Part shown: one piece after another, positions 1 through 13,100 of the stretch
How the letters are laid out: the number at the start of each line of letters is the position of its first letter
How positions within the stretch are numbered: the stretch's first letter is position 1
Assembly (NCBI RefSeq): GCF_901000735.1
Contig: NC_081545.1
Span: forward strand, 26,503,513 to 26,567,512
From: Corylus avellana
Lineage: Eukaryota > Streptophyta > Magnoliopsida > Fagales > Betulaceae
Direction: 5' to 3'
DNA: 64,000 bases
Program-made: the position numbers and the translations under genes
The notes under the pieces: model-generated
What the model saw: the letters and a program-made list of their open reading frames with translations, nothing else
What the model was told of the DNA's origin: nothing
The model's database searches: none

Positions 1-3000
1 TTGGATACTGCACGTGCTATTTTAAGGCAAACTCAGGTAATGGGTGTCATGAAGCAAGAGCAACCCGAAAGATATTTGCGACTTGAGCATCTCTTAGTCC
101 GAACTTACTTTGATCCAAATGAGGTTAGTCGCTACTACTAATTTGATTATTTTACTTGATACTTATCAAAAAAAATTTGATTATTTTACTTGCTATTTAC
201 TATACATTTTCATGTCAAGAAAATCTTGTTTGTTATTTCTTTTTTTTTTTTCCTTTTGGCATTTCACTTAGCTATGTGATTTATCTGGGCATGAGTTCCT
301 TTTAAAATTATACATTTTTGTGAACTGTTGCTTGTCTGGGGTTGGAAATTACTAATTTTCTTTAGGAACTAGGCATATGTTTGAACCCTTGGAGATTTAA
401 ACTATCTTCTGTGATATTGTTACTGCATTATTATAAATTTTTGAATTGTTTGATGGTTGAGGGAGAATTTCCAGTCATTGTATTGTTATTTAGAGAAAAG
501 AGGGGGTGCTGGAGATGAGTTCATGGTATGCAGCAGATTATTCATAGGTTGAGGTTCATACATGAAACCCAAAGGGGTAGCTTAATTGGTTGGGGACCGT
601 GCCTTATGAAGCGGAGGTCACTAGTTTCAAACTAAAAAAAAAAAAGGGTTCATACATGTGACTTTGGTCTGAAACCACAGGTGAGAGTCGTGAGACTGAT
701 TTCTTGCCTAAAAGGGGTACTGTGCAGTGCAAACAGGAGAGCATCTTAGAGGTCATTTTTCCTAATTGATTTATTCGTCAAAAAATTTCATTGACATTGA
801 TATAGTAGTTATAATGGTTGTTTTGGTTTTGAATTTCCTCCTTTGGAAAACTCCTTTGTTATATTGAATTTCAATTGTATCTTTTGTAATTTTTTTTATT
901 TTTTGAATTTCCTGTAAAATGAAAAAAGAAAGAGTGACTGACCAGGGGTCTATCTGAAAGCTGAAGCAAGAATATTAGAAATCAATGGAATCTTTAGGCA
1001 ATATCACGATTGATTTCTTTGCTAAGAGAGTTACAGTTATTTCCTTCTTTTGTGTGTGTGTTTGCTGGAAGTGGTTCTAATAAGAATTGGCTAAATTAGC
1101 TGGAAATTTCTATTGAAGTTTGTAAAATTTGTTTGAATTACCATGAGACTGAAATCAGTCAGGTCTTAGAAAGGGTCATCCTCTGATCTTGGCAGTACAC
1201 GCTGGATGGGAAAACCTTGTCTGCTATATGTTTACATATAATTGTCCTGGTTAAGATAATAAAATGACATAAATGTTATTATGTGTTACTTTAATTACTT
1301 AGCTGTTTGTGGCAACAGTTTACATAAAATTAATTTTCACAAATGTATCTGAATTATTATAAAAAAGTACTTAATCACTCCTTTATTTTGGGAATTGCAT
1401 ATTAAGCAGCAAAATTTATGTATCTTCATACGGCTCCTTACTAGTCTTGGCCCTAGTGAATTTCCAGAAAATATATATGCTTTTCATTGGATAAGTTTAC
1501 CATTTAAGCTTTATATAGATTTGACACTTTTTTTATGGTAATGCTTCTATACTGAAGAATTTAAAAAAAAAAAAAAAGGTTCATTTTGTGTTTCGTATAG
1601 TTCTGAATGTTCTTCATCATGCTGTTAAATTAAATCTGAAGTGAATTAGATTCTGCACCACACTTGCATTATGTGGCTGCCAGGATGTGGGAAAAAAAAA
1701 TTAAGAAACCTTGTGCATATTTTATTCCTTGTGATTCAATATGTTTTCTTCATCATGCGATCAAAGTACATTGGAGGTGAAATAGTGGTGTACCTCACTC
1801 ATTATGCAGCTGGCCACCGGAAATCTGTGCCTTTATATTTACCCTTCTTTTTTGGTGCCTCAGTTGCATTGACTTTTATATAGTATTTACGGAACTCTGC
1901 CCAGTAACGGAATGCTAATGCTTGAATTGTGAAAACGATTGTCATGGTTACGTTTTGATTGATTATTGACAGACTTTGTTGAGATTTTAATGTCCTTTTT
2001 TAGTGAACAACTTGTAAATTATGTGTGATATTACAGGCTTACCAAGATTCAACAAAGGAAAAACGCCGCGCTCAAATTGCCCAAGGTTGTCCTCTATTTC
2101 CCGAGTGTTCATTAGATATGATTGTGAATATTTCCAGGATCAACACCAAGGGGTTGAGGCTTGTGGTCTTAGGGAGTATCGCCCCATAGATTCCAAGTTC
2201 GAGACTTGCTAGGTGCAAACTCTCCCTTGTGGCCACACTTCTGGTGTAAAAGCGAGCGATTTACCCTAATTCGTGTAGGGAAACATTTGAGTGTGTGGTG
2301 CACAGGTCTGAGGTTTACTTTGCAAGGGTGGGTCCGAAGGGCACTGCCTTGTCGAGGTTCCTCGTCATAAAAAAAAAAAAAACACAGAATTTCCTGGATC
2401 AAGAGTTGGACCTGCGGATTTCTCTCCTAGGAAGGGTTTAGTTGGTTAAGTTTCAATAACTTAGAACATGTGAACATTATTTTATTTTAATGTCTCTTAA
2501 TTGAATGTGAACTGATTTTATCCTTGATAGTTACAGCTACTATTATAATCGTAGGGGATATTAATTTCACCAAATGTATGAAGTGAATGGTTACTAAGAA
2601 TAAATAATAAAGAAGTCAATTTGGTATGGAGTTCAATCTATGTAAGATTAAGAAAGAAGAGTCTTCCTGCGAACATTATTTTCAGATTGAAAATTTTAGT
2701 TCTTGCAAAGCTTCATTATATGACTTGGCAAAATAATAACCCTTTGAATGCGAATTATTTGGTTTGTAATATTGGTAGCAATGGTATTTTTCTTTTCTTC
2801 TGGGCATATAGGTAGCAAAGATATAAATGAGTGCATGGATTTTGATCATTGCAAATTTATGAACTTTCTTTTATAATCCCAGTTTCCTCTGTTTTTATTT
2901 CTTTATGTGTTTTTTGTGTATTGATAAATTTCATATTCTTCTGTGTTTTCAGCTGTTGCTGCCGAAGTCACTGTGGTGCCGCCATCACGATTGATGGCTC

Positions 3001-6000
3001 TAATTGGCCAGGCTCTGAAGTGGCAGCAGCACCAAGGTTATAATTTGCTAATAGTGTTGTGCTATATTTAAAATATTTCATGTGATTTTTTGTGAAAACA
3101 ATGAGGAAGCTCTCATTAGTTGGGCTATAGTGGATACGCCATTTAATTTTTCAACTCTCTTTGTCTCCCTCATGTTTTAATATGTAAGTTATTTTCTTGT
3201 AATCGTTTATTGAATGAGGGAAGATCTGGATGGCCTAGAGTGCACTCAACAATGCTAGTCGCATTCTGAGAATTTAATTCTTGTTTCATCTTATATATCA
3301 ACATTTATGTCCAATGCAGTTTTTAACCTTAGATTAACCTAAATTAGAGTTTCATCCAAAGGGTCGAAAAGGTAAAGGTTGGTATGGTTGGGTGATCAAA
3401 CTGCAAAAGGCCGCAACTTCCTTTGGTGTTTCATATGGTGGTGGACAAAGGGGAGGAATGGGTGGGTCTTCTCAGCCATTGCTCGAGGAAGGTTATGGTG
3501 CCGCTTGTTTGGGAATAACTTTTTGTGAGTATGCATCGACAAAGATGGAGGTGCGTATTCCAGTGACTAGGAAGCTAGAGGCGGTGCAATGGTTGTACAA
3601 GGAGGCGCTGGTTGGTCGTACTACATTCCATGCACCTAGTATCGGTGAGGGATGAATGTTGTTCGTACGACTAGGGTAAGCGGGTATGGGTGAGGATAAC
3701 GCCAAAATTTGCACCCATGGAGTTGTCGTGATATGGGAACCCAGTTGGAGCAATGAGAGAGGAGCTGGACTGAGTGATTTAAAGGTTGGATGTGGGCCTG
3801 GGTCATTATGGGTCGGTTTGAAGGTTGGAAGCTAGCATAGATGCGGGTGTGAGCTACATTGGGTCAAGTTATGTTGCAAGCCTAGTGGTGTTATGTGTGC
3901 CAGGGCAAGAATATGGCCCAACCCCGCGTACCTTGTTTGATGATCCAAGATTTGTTCCATTGTTGGTGGGCCAATCAAATGAGATGGCTTTCATAAATTG
4001 GGCCCAACCCGGAGCCAAAACTCATTTCTTGGAGGGTGAAAACGCAAGCGGGTACGTACACCATTCCGGCTTTGGTTTCGGGCATAATCATTTATTTTGC
4101 AGGGGCCCAGTTTGAGTTGCGGTGGGGCGGATCCCGAATGTCTTGCTGGTGGGTTTTGTTCTTATTCCCCATTATAATACTCATTTTCCTTGGATGAGTA
4201 TTTGGTAGAATAAGGTTCCCTTGAGAGTGGAGTTTTTGCATGGTCAGTCGCTTTAGGGAAAATTCTCACTAGGGACAATCTAAGGAAATGACATATCATT
4301 GTGGTTGAGTGGTGCTACATGTGTAAGAAGAATGGGGAGTTAGTGGATCATCTTTTACTCCACTATGATATTGCAGGTGCTCTTTGGAATACTATCTTCA
4401 ACAATGTAGGTTTGACTTGGGTTATGCCTAGGAGTGTGGTAGATCACTTTGCCTGTTGGAGAGCGCTAGGGGGTAGGTTTTAGCTTGATGTAGTTTGGAA
4501 GATGATACCGCATTGCCTTATGTAGTGTCTTTGGGGGGAAAAAAACGATTAGAGCTTTGAGGATCGTGAGAGGACCTTAGCAGAATCAAAGGGTTTATTC
4601 TTTCAGACTCGTTTTCTCTTGGCGGTTGCCTTAGATTTTAGTATTTCGAACTATCATGGTTTTTTAGATCTCCACTTCTAGCTAGGTTTTTCTCTTGTAT
4701 ACTCCATGTATGCTTGGGTTGCACCTTTACGCTTTTTACTGAACTTTTTTTTTTGATAAGTAATGTTTATATATCAAAAGCGCAGAGGGGCGCAACCTTA
4801 GTACACAGGGGGTATACAAGGGAAACGACTAGCTAGAAGAAAAGAAAAGAACAAGGAAATCAAGATAGCTAATAACTATAGGAGCGAGCCAAGCAGCTGT
4901 CCAAGTGTAAAGCGTATGGAAAAAGTTGGCCGTGAGTTCCTCCAATGATCTCTCTGAATCCTCAAAGCATCTTTCGTTCATTTCTAACCAAAGACACCAC
5001 ATAATGCATAGAGGGACCATTTTCCAAACAACAGCACACCTAGAGCGACCTCCCGCCCACCAACAAGCAAACAAGCCCGCCACCTTGCTAGGCATGACCC
5101 AATACAACTCAAAACGACTGAAGATGGCCTGCCATTGAACTTACAATGACTTATTAAAAAAAAAGTGAAATTTATTGTTAATGCTTTATCATGCCTACTT
5201 TGCAATGTCTGGAGAGGACAATTGCTTGTTTCCATTTACACATGCATGCGTAGAAGCTATGGCTATGTTTTTAGTGTATTGGGACAAATGTTTTTTTGTT
5301 TTTGGGTTGGCAAAGTGTTTTAATGTGACATAAAGGTGAGATGTGTTTTATGGTGAGATCTGCATTTGAGAAAATGTTTTCCATAAAATACATCTGTTTA
5401 TTTTGAGAAAACCCAAATAGATGTAGAGCTAATTCCTTAATTATAAAAAATTAAAAATTAAAAAAGTGGCCATGTCGCCACCTCAGTGGAGGAGAGGGGT
5501 GGCTACACGATCACCCTTGTTCTAGTCGGAGTGGTTGTGTGGGCAACCTTGGCCTATTGTGGTGGGCGCATGACCAACCCAACCAGATCAAGGTGGCTAC
5601 ACAATTACTCTATTTTTTTTTTTTTTTTCAACAATAAGTTAGCTCCCATCTCTGTAAAAGTTTAGCACCTCTTTTGTCAAAATATTCCTACAAGGTGTAA
5701 AAAGTTTTATACAAGTGTTTTGTGTTGTTTGTTAATGTATTTGAGAAAAATATGTTTTCAAACTGAAAATATAAAACACTTGGCGAATACTTTAGCAAGA
5801 TATACATATCCTATATCTTGACAAAGCATCTTTTGATCTATTGCTCTTTCAGGGTTACTTCCTCAAGGAACACAGTTTGACTTATTTCGAGGAACTGCTG
5901 CTATGAAACAAGACGTAGATGACATGTATCCAACAAATCTTTCACACACAATAAAGGTGAGGTGTATATATTTTTGTTGTACACAATTTTAGGTACCCTT

Positions 6001-9000
6001 TTGTTAATCTATTACTTATGTTGAAAGTGTTTTTACTGTTATTAATTTATTGTTTGTGATGTTATTTTTGTTGTGTTCTTGCTGGTGAGGAATGGAGGCT
6101 TCACTGAATGGATCATGCAAATCAATTTTATTTGATCATTTGTTGTATTTTCTGCTGGGTACTTTGGAGGGTGTAATCTTGGTTTTTGTTTCATAGATTT
6201 TTTGTGTTGGACTATTTGGTGGAACTGATGTACGCATCAAGTGTCAGTGACTAGCACATGATTTCAAACTTAGAGTTGAATGAGATAGATTTTTCAATTT
6301 TGATTTTTGTATTGCCTTTGAATAGTAGATTGTTGTTACTGTGCACAATAATTGATGAACAATATAGAATCGAAAAGAGAGAGTCAAACCACAGATTTAA
6401 CGTGGTTCGGCAATGTGCCTACGTTCACAGAAAGGCGGCTGTATTTTACTCTTAATGATTTAGGGTTTACATCATAACATATATATAGGAAAAACCCTAA
6501 ACCCTACTTGTACGGACGTATTAAGAAAATCCCCAAAATACCCCGTACCGTACGGGTGCTTATTAAACTAGGAACAACATTACACCGAGTGAAGGAAACA
6601 TTCAGTCATATTTCTTCGTTTCCAACTCTTTTAGTCTGACATAGCCCTAGAGTTGTCTATGATGATGTGCTTCCATTTACCTTAATAGAAAAATGTTTTC
6701 TTTGGCTTGTCTCCTTTGTGAAAGTAAGTTCCTAAGGTTGTTCTCAATTCTTGTTAATGGCTCATTTTGTTCGTATTGCAACTTCATATTTTTTATGAGT
6801 TTCTTTCTTTATTACTTTGTACCTACTACTGTGTCTTCGGTTTTATTGATTAAAATGGTAATGTTGTTTCACAAAATAATTGGACTAGACTACATTTGTC
6901 ATGTACTAAAAGAGATCTGGAAATGTGCTGAATGTGTGTGAGTATTAAATTCTAATCTTTGTTGGAGTTCGAAGTAAAATCCCAGTGGTCATTTGAACTC
7001 GTAAAAGTTGATAAACTAACTAGATGATCTCCACCACTTATTCTGGCCCCCTCAAAAATATTTTTACTGTTGGTAAACATCATTTTGATCCTGCAAAAAA
7101 AAATTGATTTTTTTGATAGAAAGGGAGATAATTGCATTCTTCTGTTTGGAATGAGTAATATATATTCAATTGTAAACTTTTAATCTCTACTTTGTTGTGA
7201 ATTACTTTATTCTTTGTATATTTTTGTTTTGTATTTGTTNNNNNNNNNNNNNNNNNNNNNNNNNNNNNNNNNNNNNNNNNNNNNNNNNNNNNNNNNNNNN
7301 NNNNNNNNNNNNNNNNNNNNNNNNNNNNNNNNNNNNNNNACATAATAATTGATGTATGAGTGCCTGAATTTAAATAGTGACCCCTGTGCACATATTTTGA
7401 CATTTGTGCTGGAACACTGATAATGGGGGCTGAATGGGCATTGATCTCTTATAGCCTATCTCCTTTCGAAATATCTACTTTCTTTCCACTTTGATTTATC
7501 ATGTTTCATGTTTTCTTTCAAGTGGATTATTGAGTTAGAGGTGGTGATGCTCCGAACAGATGATAGTAATTTAATCTCTGTTACTTATATAAAAGAAAAA
7601 TTAATCTCTCTGTATTACATTTATAAAATCTCTTATGAAACCTTGGCAATATTACCTCGGAAGGATCTGGCAAGGTCTTGCTGAGTGAACCTTGAGTGCC
7701 TAGGTGGTGTGTGTTTGCTTAGGCGCTTCTCTTGTCATATGCATGCTTCTTATGGCGACTTAACATTGAATCTTTATTTGTTTTGGTAGCGATTGTAAAC
7801 ATATTTTCTTGATAATACTATGCTAACATGTAAAGACAACTGATTAGAGTTTTGACCATATATAGGCCTGGCAGTAGCGAAATAACGACATTGAGATGAA
7901 TAGCAGTTTCTTGTCCTTGGATTCATTCAAAGTGATATGTAGTTTTCAATAATTCCTTTGGGGTTTCCATGTCATCTTGTGCTACTAACGCATATAATCT
8001 TTGGCAGGAAACATTTATGATGCATGATGATCCCGTGCTTTGTGTTGATTTTAGCAGAGATTCTGAGATGCTTGCATCTGGATCACAAGATGGAAAGATT
8101 AAAGTAAGTTTTTACTTAATTTCAGGATGGATCCTTTCTTCTATCCTCAAATGTAAGAATGCAGCACATGTTTATCTTATCTTGATGGTTGTTTCATTAA
8201 TGTCCATGTTGACTTCTTCCAAATGGATACAAGCGTTAGTCTTATGATAGTCTTTTGGTTTATCATTTGATTTGGAGGTGGAGATCGTCACTTTGTTTTT
8301 TAATCTTTTGTACTCATTCATGATGAGTCAAGGTGGTGAGGATGGAATTTTTTGGTTCCTTCCTAAAGGCAGACGTTCAAGGTCAGATCTCTTTAATCAT
8401 GCACTTAGCCCTCCTGCGGACTTTTCTTTCCTTTGGAAGAGCATTTGGAAAAACAAGGCCCTTTTGAGAGTGGCTTTTTTTGTTTGGACAGTAGCGTTAG
8501 GGAATATTGTGACTATGGATAACCTTAGGAAGAGGCACGTCATAGTGATGGACTGGTGTTGCATGTACAAGAAAAGCGGGGAATCCATTGACCAACTCTC
8601 TATCTCTAATCCAACTATTTAGGCATTCATTAGCTATAAGAATTGAATCTAGGAGATTTGCCTATCCTTGATAAACGCATTCTAGTGCTTGGAGATGATC
8701 TTCTCCACAATCATTTTCAACCTATTAGCTGGAACCTTGGCAACAATTTTGTAAACTCCACCCACTAGACTGATAGGTTGAAAATCCTTATCTATCGACA
8801 GCCCCATATTTCTTTGGGATGAGAGCAATGAATGCGGCATTAAGTAGCTCTTGTGGTCTGAGATAGAGAGATCCTTTGTCTCCTTGTCATGGAGGCTTTA
8901 AGTAAAATGATCTCGACTACAATGAATAGGAGCTTTCTATTTGGTTTTTCTATGGGGTCTAGGAATTTTGGTGCTTTCACATCTCCCATCTTTTGTTTGC

Positions 9001-10158
9001 GTATGACACTTTGATATTTTGTGGGAGAAAATTCAGATCATCTTTGGTACTTGCGTGGCTTATTCTTATGGTTTGAAAATTAACCTGACTAAATCTGAAT
9101 TGGTCTATGTTGGAGATGTCAATAATGTTGATGGTTTGGCTAGCATCCTTGGTTGCGGATTTCTTCTTTGCCTTTGAAGTATCTTAGCCTTTCGTTGGGA
9201 GCTTCTTTTAAGGCCTTATCTATCTGCTATGCCATTATTGAGAATATTGAGTGTCGTTTGTCTAACTGGAAGAGGATGTTCTTGTCTAAGGGTGGGAGGA
9301 TAACTTTGATTTAGAGCACATTATCCAATTTTCCTATTTACTGTCTCTCTTTCCCCTCTTAGCTGGTGTCGCCAATTGCATAGAAAAGTTATAACAAGAT
9401 TTCTTATGGGGAGGGTTTGGTGAAGAGATCAAATTCCAATTTGTTCTAAGGTTTGTTCTTTATCTCTGAAAGAGGGTTGGGGGTCCAAATTTACTTTTGT
9501 TCAATCAAGCTCTATTGGGAAAGTGGTTATGTCGCTACGCGTATAAGAGAGAGGCCTTGTGGAGGGTGGTAGTGAATTCTAAATGTGGTAGCTCATGGGG
9601 TGGGTGATGTTCAAATCTGGTTCATACATCGTATGGGGTGGGGTTATATTTTTCTACAATGTCCTTCCCCATGTTAGTACTCTTTTCTCTTGGAGGAGTA
9701 TTTGGAAGAATAAGGTCCCATGAGCGCGTCGCTCTTCGCTTGGTTGGTCGCTTTAGAGAAGATCTTCAACATGGATAACCTAAGGAAGCGACATATCATA
9801 GTGGTGGATTGGTGCTATATGTGCAAGAGGAATGTGGAGTCGGTGGACCTCCTTTTACTCCATTGTTAGATTGCTACTGCTCTGTTTTTAGTCGTGTAGG
9901 GCTAGGTTGGTTTTTGCTTAATAGAGTCGTCGACCTTTCCACTTGCTGGATTGGGCAATTGGGTAGTATTCAAAATGCTGGAGTGTGGAAGATGATTCCG
10001 TCTTGCCTAATGTGGTGTCTTTGGAGAGAAAAAAATGATTGGAGTTTTGAAGACCACAAGCAGACGGTGCTGGAACTTGAGGCTTTTTTCTTCAAGTCAT
10101 TTTACTACTAGGCAGCTGCCTTTGACTTTAATATTTCTAGTTTTTATGTTTTACTTGA

Positions 10159-10189
<31 letters not shown>

Positions 10190-13100
10190 TTTTTTTTTTT
10201 CATCTCGTTAGGTGTTTCTCTTGTATGCTTCCTATGTACTTGGGTTGTATCTTTGCACTATTTTAATGAAATCGGGTTTACTTCTATAAAAGAAAGCCAA
10301 TGGATCATGCCGGTTCTTAATATTGCCAAAAAGTTTGAATAATACAGATCTAGTAAGTTTAAAATCTTAAATATATTTTCCCCACATTTATTGAAATCAG
10401 AAGTTTGATTAATGAACTTTCTAACGTCATTAATTTGTTGTGTTATATCAGGTTTGGCGTATAAGAACTGGTCAATGCTTGCGCCGTCTTGAACGTGCAC
10501 ATTCTCAGGGTGTCACAAGTCTTGTCTTCTCTCGAGATGGAAGCCAGTTACTAAGTACATCATTTGACAGTACAGCAAGGTTTATGAACACTTTTTTGTT
10601 GCTTACGCTTTCTAGTGTGGCACATCTATAGTTGCATGTGTAGTTGTAGTATAATGTGATACTAACTATATGCATTATCCTAGTTTATATATGTCTCTAT
10701 TTTCATTTTTAATAGTTACCATATCCCTGTGTAGTTGTGCTGGTTATAAACTGTTTGATTTTTAATGTTGAAGTTATTTGTTATGAAGTTCAATGTGGTT
10801 TTAGGATGAACTCGAATGAGAGTGAACTATTCCTAGTAGGGTGGTTTAGAGGGGCTGAGGGAAATGGTAGCCTTGTAGATTTTTTGGGCTTCAAGGAGGG
10901 CTCCCTATACGTCCTTGTGGCCTCTTTAAGACTCAAACAGTATGGATGCAATTATTGAGAGGACTGGTTGGAGATTGGCTGGGTAGAAAAAATTATATTT
11001 GTCTGAAGGGCGTAAAATTACTCTTGTTATCTGTCTACTTTCTATTTCTTGTGGACTGATATTTGAGACGAGTTATCTGGTATATTGGATGATGGTTGTT
11101 TTCCCATACGATCAGGAGTTTTGGGAGCAAGGAATCTTAATATTTTCTTCTTTTTTTTTGAATAAAATTTTGATAGGAAAGTGGTCGTGACTTTATATGG
11201 ATGGATTCATCATTGGAAGCATGTTTTTAGTTGAAATATGGACGAGTTTCTTGTTTGTGGACTTCAACTATGATGAGAGGCAATCATAAGTTGTGTTCAT
11301 TGAAGGACATAGCTGTGGATGGAATATTTTTCAGCCTCTTGTAAGTTTATTGTGATGGTACTTGCGCTCTCTTCTTTCATGATCAGTGAACACCATAATG
11401 AATTTTGATGTAATATAGTGGTGAGACAGTTGCGATCTATATCCAGCACTATTTGCGCTGGATATTTGATTGTTAGTATTCTACATTTTGGGAGTCTGGT
11501 TGGTGATGTCACACGACAGTTGTGGGATGCTAGAGTGCTGAAAAGGGAGGGATGAAGGCATGGAAGTAGTTCAATTCAGTTTTATTTTGAATGGTGTTCA
11601 TATGGTGAGAAAGGAATGGCTAGACTTTTGATATTGTCAGCTCAAACTTACCTGCAATATGGTATGTTTGGATTCATGGTGTGGCCACAGGGTTGCGGTA
11701 TGCTTTTATTCCTGGTTTGCTGTATATTGGGGGTAGGCTGGCTTGGTTGTCTTGTGTTTTCAATCGAAATGCCCTTTTTTCTTAAAAAAAAAAAAAAAAA
11801 AAATTCCTTTTGGTACAATATGCATATATGTTTACACACATATATAGATGCCTCTATGTACACACTATTGTATGTGTTAAGTATATGCCTCTATGCCTTT
11901 TTTGGTGCCCGTAGGGATTGGGCCGGTTGTTTTTGGACCCCCTGATATCGGTGGGGTGACTAAGCCCTTGAAGTTCTGTAACCGTAAGACCAAGTATAGT
12001 AGGCTTTCAAAGATGGATGTCAGCCTGCCAGTTACGCCTTCTGTCGCTTTGCCGAAAGCGTCTGTTGAGATCGTAGCCCATGTCTCGGGGACCGTGAATG
12101 TTGATGTCCGGAAATCACTTCCAGCAAGGGGTTTGCTTTGGCAGGGGTTTCTTGGGCGGAGGCCCTCTAATGAGGCTCAGGGTTGTGTGCATAAGCCGGC
12201 ACATTCTCAGCCATTGCCAAAAGTGCTGTTTGTGAGGGATGATGGGGAGGAAGGGCAGTTTTGTCCCCCCATCAATTCATTGGATTGGGCTCTATTTTGT
12301 GTTAAGAACGTTTGTCCTATGGTGGGGGTTTCTTGTGAGGGGGTTGAGGATTAGACAATGGCTCTCCTAACAGCCATTGATGAGGATAATCCTTGGGAGA
12401 TTAAGGGAGTGTGCTCTATTTCCAGAGGTAGAAGGGAGCTTTTGAACCTAGCATGCTCCATAAACTATGAAATATAGGCGCGTCCTCTAGGCATGGGAAA
12501 GTCGGCTCACGTTTTTTAGCTTTAAGTGCTTCATGTGGGCTTTTGGTGTTTGGGGGTTTCGGGTTTGAGGGCTTGTTTTTTTATGGGTTTTTTTTTTTTT
12601 TTTTTTGGGTTGGGTTATGTTTGGTGTTGGGTTGTTTGGGTTTTTTCTTTTGCTCACTCTAGTTAGGTGTTTTCTGTTGTATATTGTCAGTATACTTTGG
12701 AGTTCCTTCCGCTTTTAATAAAATTTGAATTAATTATCAAAAGAATTTCAATGAAAGTTTTTATCTACAAATTTTCTTCATTATCTTCTGCATATATAAA
12801 TTCTCTTTCATAAATTTTTGGCCAAATATCCCTTCTTTATTCAGTATTGATGACCAAAAATTACTTATAAAAAATGATGACCACAAATTGTACATTAGGA
12901 TAGTGGGACTTTTCTTTGTATACTTCCTGTGTACTAGGATTGCGCCCCTTAGCGCTTTTCAATGAATCACTTATTTTTAAAAAAATAAAAATAAAATAAT
13001 AAAATAAAATTTGAAGAATTGGGACTTAGAACTATCACAAACCTGGATGTACAGATTCAGTTCAGTAGGGTAGGCAGAGTAATCCAGTAACACTGGTTCA

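Noticed and set aside
10156..10200. CT/T run considered as a possible splice branch/polypyrimidine signal for an SMU1 exon
   Set aside because: It lies inside the 3' region of a LINE and the SMU1 exon starts only at 10452 with its own acceptor.
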